A stretch of DNA of 37,051 bases from an uncultured Porphyromonadaceae bacterium (GTDB lineage: Bacteria; Bacteroidota; Bacteroidia; Bacteroidales; Muribaculaceae): NCBI GenBank assembly GCA_947174335.1, contig CAMWIM010000018.1, positions 1-37,051 on the forward strand, written 5' to 3'. The notes under the pieces are model-generated. The model made no database searches. It was not told the DNA's origin and was given only the letters and a program-made list of their open reading frames with translations. The stretch's first letter is position 1, and each line of letters begins with the position of its first letter. Of this stretch, positions 18,032 through 24,949 are shown piece after piece. Position numbers and translations under genes: made by a program.

Positions 18032-18871
18032 ATGGCTAAAACCTTATACGTATCTGACCTTGACGGCACACTTCTCAACTCTGAGAGTCAAGTTTCGACG
18101 CGATCGGCTCATCTCATTTCAGAGCTAACCTCACAAGGCGCACTCATTTCGGTTGCCACAGCCCGCACTCCGGCTTCGGTTGTGCCTATCATGAATCACG
18201 CACTGACAACACCGCCATTGATCGTTATGACCGGAGCTGCTTTATGGTTACGCGATCAACAAGCCTTTGCCAACCCGGTTTTCATTCAGCCGCTTTTATT
18301 AGACCACCTGCTGACGACACTCGCCGAGTATAACATTCAACCGTTCATTTATGCTCTCGACAACAACGACAACTTTCTGCACGTCTATCATCCGGTCGAG
18401 ATGAACCATAAGGAGAACCAGTTTTACCAGCAGCGTCGCGCTCTACCACTTAAGAAATTCCACATCGGCGACAATCTTCCCCCACGTCTTCGCTCAAAAG
18501 TCCTGTTGCTTTACACAACCGGACCTGCCGATGCCATATATGAAGCGGCGTCACGGCTAAACACTCCGGAGTTCCCATGTTCCGTATCAGCGTACCCTGA
18601 CATTTTTGACCCGGCGACAGCACTCATAGAAATATTTGCTCCCGAAGTATCTAAAGCTAATGCAGTCAAACAATTGCAGGAATCACTCGGCGCTGACCGT
18701 CTCGTTGTCTTCGGAGACAATCTGAACGACATTTCGATGATGAAAGTGGCTGATGTAGCGGTTGCGGTCGATAACGCGATGCCCGAGGTCAAGCAAAATG
18801 CCGATGTTGTTATTGCCGGCAACGACTTTGACTCGGTTGCCCGCTTTATTTCAGCCGATTTCAACGCCTGA
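18032..18871 (+). CDS. Cof-type HAD hydrolase
   Basis: A 279-aa HAD-superfamily phosphatase with a C2B cap. Motif I is DLDGTLL (nucleophile Asp9 and general acid Asp11), motif II is in SVATARTP, and motif IV is GDNLNDISMMKVAD. Cof-type members dephosphorylate sugar phosphates, nucleotides or PLP/FMN; the substrate is not readable here. The helicase starts 37 bases downstream on the same strand. Confidence 0.95.
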   Translation: MAKTLYVSDLDGTLLNSESQVSTRSAHLISELTSQGALISVATARTPASVVPIMNHALTTPPLIVMTGAALWLRDQQAFANPVFIQPLLLDHLLTTLAEYNIQPFIYALDNNDNFLHVYHPVEMNHKENQFYQQRRALPLKKFHIGDNLPPRLRSKVLLLYTTGPADAIYEAASRLNTPEFPCSVSAYPDIFDPATALIEIFAPEVSKANAVKQLQESLGADRLVVFGDNLNDISMMKVADVAVAVDNAMPEVKQNADVVIAGNDFDSVARFISADFNA

Positions 18872-18908
18872 CGTCTGAACTTTTCGTCTCTCTCCACGTT
18901 TCACTTTT

Positions 18909-20240
18909 ATGGAAAAGAAAGAAATTATAAGCCGCGCGCTTCAAACCCTGTCGATTGATGCGCTAAACCCGATGCAGCTTGCTGTTTTATCGGGTAACGC
19001 CCAAGAAATAATACTTCTCGGTCCGACCGGATCGGGTAAAACTCTTGCGTTTACAATCGCAATGCTCAAAACGCTTGATTCGCCGGGCATCGGGCTTCAA
19101 GCACTCATACTTGCGCCCTCACGCGAACTCGCTTTGCAAACCGGCTCGGTTGTCAGAGCAATGGCTCGCGGATATAAAACCGAAGTTTTCTATGGCGGTC
19201 ATCCGATGCAAACCGAAATCGACTCTATCAAAGGTGCCGTTCCCGACATTGTGGTTGCAACACCGGGGCGACTTACCGACCACCTCTCGCGCCACACCCT
19301 CTCGACGGCTCAGATACGTGCATTTATCCTTGACGAATATGACAAAGCGCTCGAACTCGGTTTTCAGGAGCAAATCAAGAAAATTGCACGCGCAATTCCG
19401 AAACGTCGCCGTCTGACCCTGCTGTCATCCGCTACACGTCCTGCCGAGATTCCCGAATTCATCAATATGGATGGCGCTGAGGTAATCGACTTTACCGAAC
19501 GAACCGAAAGTCCGCGTAACCGTATGGATATTGTTAATGTCATTTCGCCCGTGCGAGATAAACTCGATACCCTGCGCAACCTCTTGCTGACATTGAAGCC
19601 TAACTCACGTACAATTATATTTGTGAATCATCGCGAAAGTGCCGAGCGCATCTATAACGATTTGAAAAAGAACAAGTTTCCTGTTGGTCTATATCATGGC
19701 GGGCTCGAGCAGCGCGAACGTGAACTTGCGCTCGATCTTTTTGCAAACGGCTCGACTCCCATTCTCGTTTCAACCGACCTTGCATCGCGTGGTTTGGATA
19801 TCGAAGCCGTGGATTCTGTAATACATTATCATCACGCATCGTCGCCCGAAGCGTGGACCCACCGCAACGGTCGAACCGCCCGTGTCGATACCGAGGGAAC
19901 GATTTATGTCATCACCTCAGAGGATGAAGATATCCCCGATTTTGAGAATTATGACCGTGAGCTAAGTCCGGCACCGACCGATGCGACTCCTGCCCCAGCC
20001 AAAATGGCAACATTATTTTTCAATGCGGGTAAACGTGAGAAAATCTCGCGCGGTGATATCGCGGGATTCCTTATGCAACAATCAGGATTAAAGCCCGACC
20101 AAGTCGGCAAAATCAACATCAAAGACCATTGGGCAATCGCCGCAATTCCCGCCGATAAGGTGAAATCGGTATTGGAAAATTTAAAAGGTAAGAAGCTCAA
20201 GAATAAATCCATAAGGGTTTCGACAATTCATAATGCATAA
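18909..20240 (+). CDS. DEAD-box RNA helicase with DbpA-like C-terminal domain
   Basis: A 443-aa RNA helicase. Ordered motifs: Q-motif LNPMQLAVL, I GPTGSGKT, Ia PSRELALQ, Ib TPGRL, II DEYD, III SSAT, IV IIFVNHRE, V STDLASRGLDI, VI HRNGRTAR. The C-terminal ~75 residues (LFFNAGKREKISRGDIAGFL) match the DbpA/CsdA RNA-binding domain, suggesting a role in ribosome assembly as for DbpA. Motif II is DEYD rather than DEAD. The last residues (IHNA-stop) are encoded inside a 7-base tandem repeat, so the C-terminus may have been set by repeat expansion. Confidence 0.94.
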   Translation: MEKKEIISRALQTLSIDALNPMQLAVLSGNAQEIILLGPTGSGKTLAFTIAMLKTLDSPGIGLQALILAPSRELALQTGSVVRAMARGYKTEVFYGGHPMQTEIDSIKGAVPDIVVATPGRLTDHLSRHTLSTAQIRAFILDEYDKALELGFQEQIKKIARAIPKRRRLTLLSSATRPAEIPEFINMDGAEVIDFTERTESPRNRMDIVNVISPVRDKLDTLRNLLLTLKPNSRTIIFVNHRESAERIYNDLKKNKFPVGLYHGGLEQRERELALDLFANGSTPILVSTDLASRGLDIEAVDSVIHYHHASSPEAWTHRNGRTARVDTEGTIYVITSEDEDIPDFENYDRELSPAPTDATPAPAKMATLFFNAGKREKISRGDIAGFLMQQSGLKPDQVGKINIKDHWAIAAIPADKVKSVLENLKGKKLKNKSIRVSTIHNA

Positions 20241-20263
20241 TGCGTAATGCATAATGCACAATG
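20229..20263 (+). repeat. Five-unit 7-bp tandem repeat across the helicase stop
   Basis: Units are CATAATG, CATAATG, CGTAATG, CATAATG and CACAATG. The helicase stop codon (TAA at 20238-20240) lies in the second unit. Because the unit is not a multiple of three, a change in copy number upstream of the stop would alter the C-terminus only slightly. Confidence 0.85.
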
Positions 20264-20286
20264 TACAAAACCGAATTTGATTTATT

Positions 20287-20390
20287 GTTCATCCTCTTCG
20301 AGGATGTAGCGGAAGATGGTCGTTCTTTTCTCAGCCAAGGCTCTATCGAGCCATGACTGAGTTAATTAAATTGTTGGTCTTCGACCAACC
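20287..20390 (+). repeat. Left palindrome block of the RAYT-like island (direct repeat 1)
   Basis: 104 bases nearly identical to 21023-21127: the first 78 bases (20287-20364 against 21023-21100) differ at 2 positions. It holds three hairpins: CATCCTC-TTC-GAGGATG at 20290-20306, an imperfect one at ~20329-20360 with closing arms CTCAG/CTGAG and inner arms GGCTC/GAGCC, and GTTGGTC-TTC-GACCAAC at 20373-20389. A GTAG tetranucleotide abuts the first hairpin at 20306-20309. Confidence 0.9.
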
Positions 20391-20526
20391 TCACCCAGCA
20401 ATAATAACCCGGTTATTACAAAATATCCTCGAAGAGGATAAAGTTAAATAGCTCAGCCATGGAGCAACGCTCCTTGGCTGAGACTCGGTATTCCCCTCGC
20501 CATACCCATCCTCGAAGAGGATGAAC
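20391..20526 (+). repeat. Inner palindrome block with inverted copies
   Basis: This non-coding stretch holds hairpins TAATAAC-CCG-GTTATTA near 20402-20418, TATCCTC-GAA-GAGGATA at 20424-20440, and one at 20452-20482 (arms CTCAGCCA/TGGCTGAG outside, GGAGC/GCTCC inside). It ends with a 20-base unit at 20507-20526 that is the exact reverse complement of 20287-20306. Together with the left block it fills most of the 338 bases between the helicase and transposase genes, giving a REP/inverse-REP (BIME-like) mosaic. Confidence 0.85.
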
Positions 20527-20557
20527 TTGACACATAAAATATTATATAGTATCTTTG
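20527..20557 (+). promoter_or_regulatory. Promoter of the transposase gene
   Basis: TTGACA at 20527-20532 and TATCTTTG (TAnnTTTG) at 20550-20557 are separated by 17 bases, with the transposase ATG 22 bases further on. The element begins exactly where the last hairpin of the upstream block ends, so the hairpin array sits directly upstream of -33 and could insulate or regulate the promoter. Confidence 0.7.
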
Positions 20558-20578
20558 TAGTTCAAAAAATTTACAAAA

Positions 20579-21022
20579 ATGAGTTACATCCAAAATTATC
20601 AACATATTGTATTAAGCACAAAAAACCGTAGCAAGACCTTAAATCGACTATTTGTTGATAAGCTATATCAATATATATCGGGATTTTTTCAGAATAAAGA
20701 ATGTAATTTAATCAAAATAGGTGGAATTGAAGATCATATCCACATATTAGTAAATTTCAACAATCAACTATCCTTATCTAAAGAAATTGGGAATTTAAAA
20801 CGATCTACAAGTATTTGGATAAAGCAATCAGGATTTTTCCCGTTATTTGACGGATGGTCAAAAGAATATGGGTCTTTCTCCGTGTCATATAGTCATGTCA
20901 AACCGGTTTCAGATTATATTCAGTCTCAACAAGAGCATCATCTAAATCTTAATTCTGAAGAAGAGTATAAGAGGTTAATCCTCAAAAACGGACTCATATA
21001 TTATCAATACCCCAGCGAGTGA
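20579..21022 (+). CDS. IS200/IS605-type Y1 transposase (RAYT-like, Transposase_17)
   Basis: A 147-aa HUH single-strand transposase. The HUH motif is HIHIL within GGIEDHIHILVNF; the catalytic tyrosine is expected in VSDYIQSQQEHH. The core (KRSTSIWIKQSG, GSFSVSYSHV) and length match Y1 transposases, which cut and rejoin single-stranded DNA at hairpin feet. No TnpB/IscB gene accompanies it. The stop codon is immediately followed by the right palindrome block. The frame looks intact, so the protein is probably active or recently so. GC is visibly lower than in the helicase before it. Whether it is a true RAYT or an IS200 single-gene transposase needs a phylogeny. Confidence 0.9.
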   Translation: MSYIQNYQHIVLSTKNRSKTLNRLFVDKLYQYISGFFQNKECNLIKIGGIEDHIHILVNFNNQLSLSKEIGNLKRSTSIWIKQSGFFPLFDGWSKEYGSFSVSYSHVKPVSDYIQSQQEHHLNLNSEEEYKRLILKNGLIYYQYPSE

Positions 21023-21127
21023 GTTCATCCTCTTCGAGGATGTAGCGGAGGAAGGTCGTTCTTTTCTCAGCCAAGGCTCTATCGAGCCATGACTGAGTTA
21101 TAAAGGGTTGTTGGTCTTCGACCAACC
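21023..21127 (+). repeat. Right palindrome block of the RAYT-like island (direct repeat 2)
   Basis: The second copy of the 20287-20390 block begins at the base after the transposase stop. It contains the same three hairpins (first at 21026-21042) and the same GTAG (21042-21045). Variation between copies is concentrated in the spacers (two changes near 21050 and a short spacer at 21101-21107), while arms are conserved. Confidence 0.9.
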
Positions 21128-21137
21128 GCACAAATAC

Positions 21138-21170
21138 AAAGAGAGGGAGCTTTGAGGCTTCCTCTCTTTT
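21138..21170. terminator. Bidirectional intrinsic terminator
   Basis: A stem of about 13 pairs (AAAGAGAGGGAGC at 21138-21150 with GCTTCCTCTCTTT at 21157-21169, one G-T wobble) around a 6-base loop. It is followed by T-rich sequence on + and by TTTGTATTTG-like sequence on -. It lies between the + transposase and the - lipoprotein operon and can end both. Confidence 0.8.
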
Positions 21171-21179
21171 ATGATTAAC

Positions 21180-21226
21180 ATGCCTAAGGCATACCCTACA
21201 TGTTGGCATAACATGCCGGGGCATGC
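21180..21226. repeat. Cluster of three short GCAT-type palindromes
   Basis: Three small hairpins in a row: ATGCC-TAA-GGCAT (21180-21192), CATGTT-GGCAT-AACATG (21199-21215) and CATGCC-GG-GGCATG (21212-21225). The arms are different from those in the RAYT blocks, so this may be a second palindrome family or part of the 3' end of the lipoprotein operon transcript. Confidence 0.6.
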
Positions 21227-21244
21227 TGTTGGTCTGTAGTTGGA

Positions 21245-23560
21245 TTAATAGACGAATTCGAAATCGTCGATGTACATTGTGCTGCCTTCACCACCGGCGA
21301 AGTAGTCACCACCTTTTGAGGCTGAGCAGACGAGCAAGAGGTAGCAGACCTTTTGATCTTTCATCGACTCGTAGTAGTCGAGAGGTATTGTAAACTCAAT
21401 CATGCCATCACCCTCGGTTGAATTGTGAAGTACCAATTCTCCGTATGCGATTACATTTGAAGCAGTTTTGTCGAACAATTTAGCAGATTTTGTTCTAACT
21501 ACAACCGGGAAATCAGGATAATTTGAATCTCCTTGAACGTTTTTGTCTTCATTTAATAATGCTACATAGATAATACCTTTATCAGGTTGACCGCTCACAA
21601 TATCAGAAGCACCGCTTGCTGTATGATTTACAGTATGTGATTCGTATTTGACATATCCTTTTAGTGCTTTGGGGCGGAAATAGAATGGTCGTCCCCAGCC
21701 AAGAACTCCATCCATTCCATCAGTAGTTAAATATTTACCAACAAAAGCATTACCGGCTGCAAACTTGCCGATTCCCATAACCGTCGCCATTTGAGAGACA
21801 AGCTTTGCAGAATAATTTCCACTATGTTTAATATCTGAAGCAGGTTGAGTAACAGTTTTACTTGCTTTTGACGAACCTTCGTTACCCGAATCCCAATACT
21901 TCGAGTTTTTATCTTTAGCAAGAAGTTGGATTTTCCCATCCATACTCCAATCTTCAAAATCGCCATTGGGAATTTTATCATCAGCCGTAGTAATTTTCTG
22001 AATACTTGAGTACGACTCCTCACTTTCTCCGGCTCTTTTCCAAACCGTGCGGTACTCATAAGTAGTATTAGGGGTTAAGCCCTCAATGAAGAATTCATAG
22101 TTGCTTGCCGCACGACTAACCGTAGAAGGCTCAACTCTACTCCAAGTCTCTGTACCTTCAACCCTATAATCAAGTGCGAGACCACTAAATGAAGCCGTAG
22201 GATCCATCAACACACCGGGTAAACACAATGTAGTCGGTGTTACATTCCTATTTTCAGGCTTAGTGAAATCAGCCAAATTAGGAATTCTGATAGAGACAAT
22301 ATCTGAACTAACATCAAATGTCAATGTAGCTCGGGATTCTCTTGGCTTTTGTTCGTCGCTATTATCACCACCTCCATTATCTCTAACATAGATACCAATT
22401 TCATGAGTACCTATTCCAAGACTATTAACAAAATCGGGGGTAAAGACAATTTTCATCGATGAAAGATTACGTGCAACGTCGTAATAATCTTGATTATCGT
22501 TAAACGTAGTCATTTTGATACCACGTCCTTCAAGCAACGACAACGGGTCATTTCCGGCATTCCATAGATTTATCTTTTCGCCACCGGTACCAAGTATTTC
22601 GGAGACATCATCTCCCGACAATTCAACAACCGAAAATTGACCAACTGCACCTATCTGTACATAAATATTATCAGTCTGTTTACCTTTTAAGACAGGCACG
22701 ATAGTTGTTATCGGTTTAACAGTGTCATTTTGTTCAAGTTGAATTGTTGGTGGTTGAGCCACGATAAAATTATCGGCTATCAAATCCAAGTCTTTTAGAT
22801 CAAGAGCGATAAGTGCACCACCTTTAGCAGCAACACCACCGTTATGGCTGAATGTTAGGATATATTGATGACCTTCTGATACATAATTTATCGTACCTTC
22901 TTTGACAAAACTTTCACCCGACATCTCGGTACCGGTCATTTTCCATCTGAGCTTATCTTCTTTGGGTGACTCATCTTCTTTTGCGTTATGATTGGTCGGC
23001 ATCATGAATGAAGCGACACGTGTATCTTTACCGACAAAAGTACGAGAACCGCGAGAGTGGCTGATTGTCACCTGATAATCAGTCAACACAGCATCGATAC
23101 TCTTATCAATAACGACAGAGGCAAATACGTTGGCAAGTGACAAGCGAAGATCGACATTTGCATCACCGTCAATAACAAACCGCTGGTTGGCTTTATAAAA
23201 TTTTGCCGACCAAGAAGCAGAGACAGAGTCGCCTGCCCAAGCTTCAGCAAGATAAACACCACCGGCAAGTTGTAATCCTTTTGCCGGCAAAGTTGACAGT
23301 CCTTTATATTTTCTCACAACTCCTTCATCGTTGGAAACCCAAAGAATAGTCGAGTTTTTGAGAGATTCTTCATTATATCTGTAAACAGTTTCGTCATTAT
23401 CTTCGCCGGCACGAGTATTGACTTCGGTTACCTCCACCTCACCGATATAGCTGGCATCTAAAAACAGCTTGCCACTCTTCAAGAAGTCGCCGGCGCCATC
23501 ATCACATGAAGCAAGAACGGCAACCGCCAACAGCGATATGTAGTATTTCAGACTTTTCAT
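21245..23560 (-). CDS. Surface lipoprotein, DUF4493 N-terminus plus PCMD-like C-terminus
   Basis: A 771-aa lipoprotein (lipobox LASC, Cys19) with DDGAGD after the Cys, which suits Bacteroidota surface export of lipoproteins. The N-terminal third (GKLFLDASYIGEVEV) looks like DUF4493. A fibronectin III-like segment lies near 455-525 (LTPNTTYEYRTVWKRAGE), and the C-terminal ~240 residues (IPNGDFEDW at the start, MYIDDFEFVY at the end) resemble the 'putative carbohydrate metabolism domain' (PCMD), a jelly-roll-like glycan-binding module. Glycan or matrix binding at the cell surface is inference. Third gene of the three-gene operon, 11 bases after the previous one. Confidence 0.82.
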   Translation of the reverse strand: MKSLKYYISLLAVAVLASCDDGAGDFLKSGKLFLDASYIGEVEVTEVNTRAGEDNDETVYRYNEESLKNSTILWVSNDEGVVRKYKGLSTLPAKGLQLAGGVYLAEAWAGDSVSASWSAKFYKANQRFVIDGDANVDLRLSLANVFASVVIDKSIDAVLTDYQVTISHSRGSRTFVGKDTRVASFMMPTNHNAKEDESPKEDKLRWKMTGTEMSGESFVKEGTINYVSEGHQYILTFSHNGGVAAKGGALIALDLKDLDLIADNFIVAQPPTIQLEQNDTVKPITTIVPVLKGKQTDNIYVQIGAVGQFSVVELSGDDVSEILGTGGEKINLWNAGNDPLSLLEGRGIKMTTFNDNQDYYDVARNLSSMKIVFTPDFVNSLGIGTHEIGIYVRDNGGGDNSDEQKPRESRATLTFDVSSDIVSIRIPNLADFTKPENRNVTPTTLCLPGVLMDPTASFSGLALDYRVEGTETWSRVEPSTVSRAASNYEFFIEGLTPNTTYEYRTVWKRAGESEESYSSIQKITTADDKIPNGDFEDWSMDGKIQLLAKDKNSKYWDSGNEGSSKASKTVTQPASDIKHSGNYSAKLVSQMATVMGIGKFAAGNAFVGKYLTTDGMDGVLGWGRPFYFRPKALKGYVKYESHTVNHTASGASDIVSGQPDKGIIYVALLNEDKNVQGDSNYPDFPVVVRTKSAKLFDKTASNVIAYGELVLHNSTEGDGMIEFTIPLDYYESMKDQKVCYLLLVCSASKGGDYFAGGEGSTMYIDDFEFVY

Positions 23561-23571
23561 TATTCTTCGTT

Positions 23572-24927
23572 TTATAATGCTCTGAATTTGAGTTCAGCAG
23601 ACTTTGTATTACCATCTTTATCGGTCACGGTCAACACAAATGAGTGATCACCGGGGTAGATACACAATAGAGGGACAAACTGAGTGATATTGAAATCAAC
23701 TTTCTTTACATCGTCTCCTGTAACCTCCTGCTTAACCGGGAACCCAAAATTATTTGATAGAGCTTGGGAAATATCAAGTCCGTCTTTTGTCAGACCCGTT
23801 GCAAGATCAAATTCGTTTGACAAGCCAATCTCTTCGAGCAGTTCCGGAGTCAAATCGTTTGATTTGATAACAACCTTGAGACCACTGAAACCTTTGGTAC
23901 TGTTTATAGTCAGTTTATATTCGCGTCCGGTAGTTTCTTCTTCTATTACCTCATTAACTTTATTAAGGTCGAAATATGGAGCTTTACCTTCGGCATTTGG
24001 ATTGACAATATCTATTTTACCCTCTTCGGGGGTAGTCGGAGTTCCGGGCTCAACTACGCCGGGAACATCTTCGTGACCGGGACGGTCAGAATCATCGAGA
24101 ACACCCTCTTTAACAGAAATTGTACCGTCAACATCAACCGAGTAAACCTTTACATCAATCTTAATATCGCCACGGCTTACAGTTCCGTTAGGATCGGATG
24201 TAACGTAATCATAGACAATAACACGATGTTGACCCGGAGCAACACCTGTCATTGTGTGATAAACCTCGTTTTTTACATTATTATATGTATAGCTCAAGCT
24301 TGATACAAGGGTACTACTACCCTCAACATAACGGAAATATCCGGCACGGGTTTCATCGCGTCCAAATTCAAGCGATACGTTATAACCATCAGCACCAACG
24401 GAGTTCATTGCAACAACAGTTGTTTTTGCATCATCATCCAAAATATTTTTGAGAGCGTCGGTATATTGTACCGTAACTTTGATATTATTCAAATTGCATG
24501 GCACTTTGTCAGCTTTAGTAATTTGACCGGCTTTAACTTCAAAGTCATAGGTACCGGTATAATGAGGTTTCTCAAATTCAGCATAAAGGTTAGACCAGTC
24601 ATAAGATTCAACCTCAACTCGATATTTTCCGACAGGTAGCGTTAAAATTTCAGGCATATTGCTGAATTTCCACACCGTTTTGTTACTCACAGGTTTACCG
24701 GTTGTCGGATTAACAATTTTTACTTGATATTCCGAAACATCAACATCATCGGCACGTGATATAACCGGAATATTTGTATTGACATCGAGAGAGAGTTCAG
24801 CCAGACTGAAACCACCCTCACCTTCATTGAAGACGATATCGGGATAACTTTCATCTTTACACCCGCTCAAAAATAACAGGGCGGTACAAACAAATGTAAA
24901 TGCTTTCAATTTTATATCTTTTTTCAT
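23572..24927 (-). CDS. DUF4493 surface lipoprotein
   Basis: A 451-aa lipoprotein (lipobox LSGC, Cys23) followed by KDESYPD, a good match to the lipoprotein export signal of Bacteroidota (Lys then acidic residues). The N-terminal region (EGGFSLAELSLDVNTNIP) and middle match DUF4493. A Pro/Glu/Gly/Thr linker near residue 285-312 (VEPGTPTTPEEGK) separates a C-terminal domain of ~130 residues that ends in an Ig-like strand pattern (YPGDHSFVLTVTDKDGN). It lacks the PCMD-like end of its two neighbours. It starts 22 bases after the first gene of the set. Confidence 0.8.
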   Translation of the reverse strand: MKKDIKLKAFTFVCTALLFLSGCKDESYPDIVFNEGEGGFSLAELSLDVNTNIPVISRADDVDVSEYQVKIVNPTTGKPVSNKTVWKFSNMPEILTLPVGKYRVEVESYDWSNLYAEFEKPHYTGTYDFEVKAGQITKADKVPCNLNNIKVTVQYTDALKNILDDDAKTTVVAMNSVGADGYNVSLEFGRDETRAGYFRYVEGSSTLVSSLSYTYNNVKNEVYHTMTGVAPGQHRVIVYDYVTSDPNGTVSRGDIKIDVKVYSVDVDGTISVKEGVLDDSDRPGHEDVPGVVEPGTPTTPEEGKIDIVNPNAEGKAPYFDLNKVNEVIEEETTGREYKLTINSTKGFSGLKVVIKSNDLTPELLEEIGLSNEFDLATGLTKDGLDISQALSNNFGFPVKQEVTGDDVKKVDFNITQFVPLLCIYPGDHSFVLTVTDKDGNTKSAELKFRAL

Positions 24928-24949
24928 TGCTGTTTTCTTGAGTTAAGGG

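Larger units (their letters stand above)
20287..21127 (+). mobile_element. IS200/RAYT-type element with flanking palindrome blocks
   Basis: An 841-base unit made of a palindrome-rich block (20287-20526), a short promoter region, a Y1 transposase gene (20579-21022) and a second palindrome block (21023-21127). The outer ~105 bases of the two blocks are direct repeats of each other. Classical IS200/IS605 elements have no such terminal direct repeats; REP-associated tyrosine transposases (RAYTs) are flanked by REP palindromes in this way. Boundaries are inferred from the repeats, not from an empty site. Confidence 0.75.

Noticed and set aside
20994-21224. 76-codon - strand frame across the transposase end and the right palindrome block
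   Set aside because: It is the translation of the palindromes and terminator; an equivalent frame is broken in the left block, so it is not maintained as protein.
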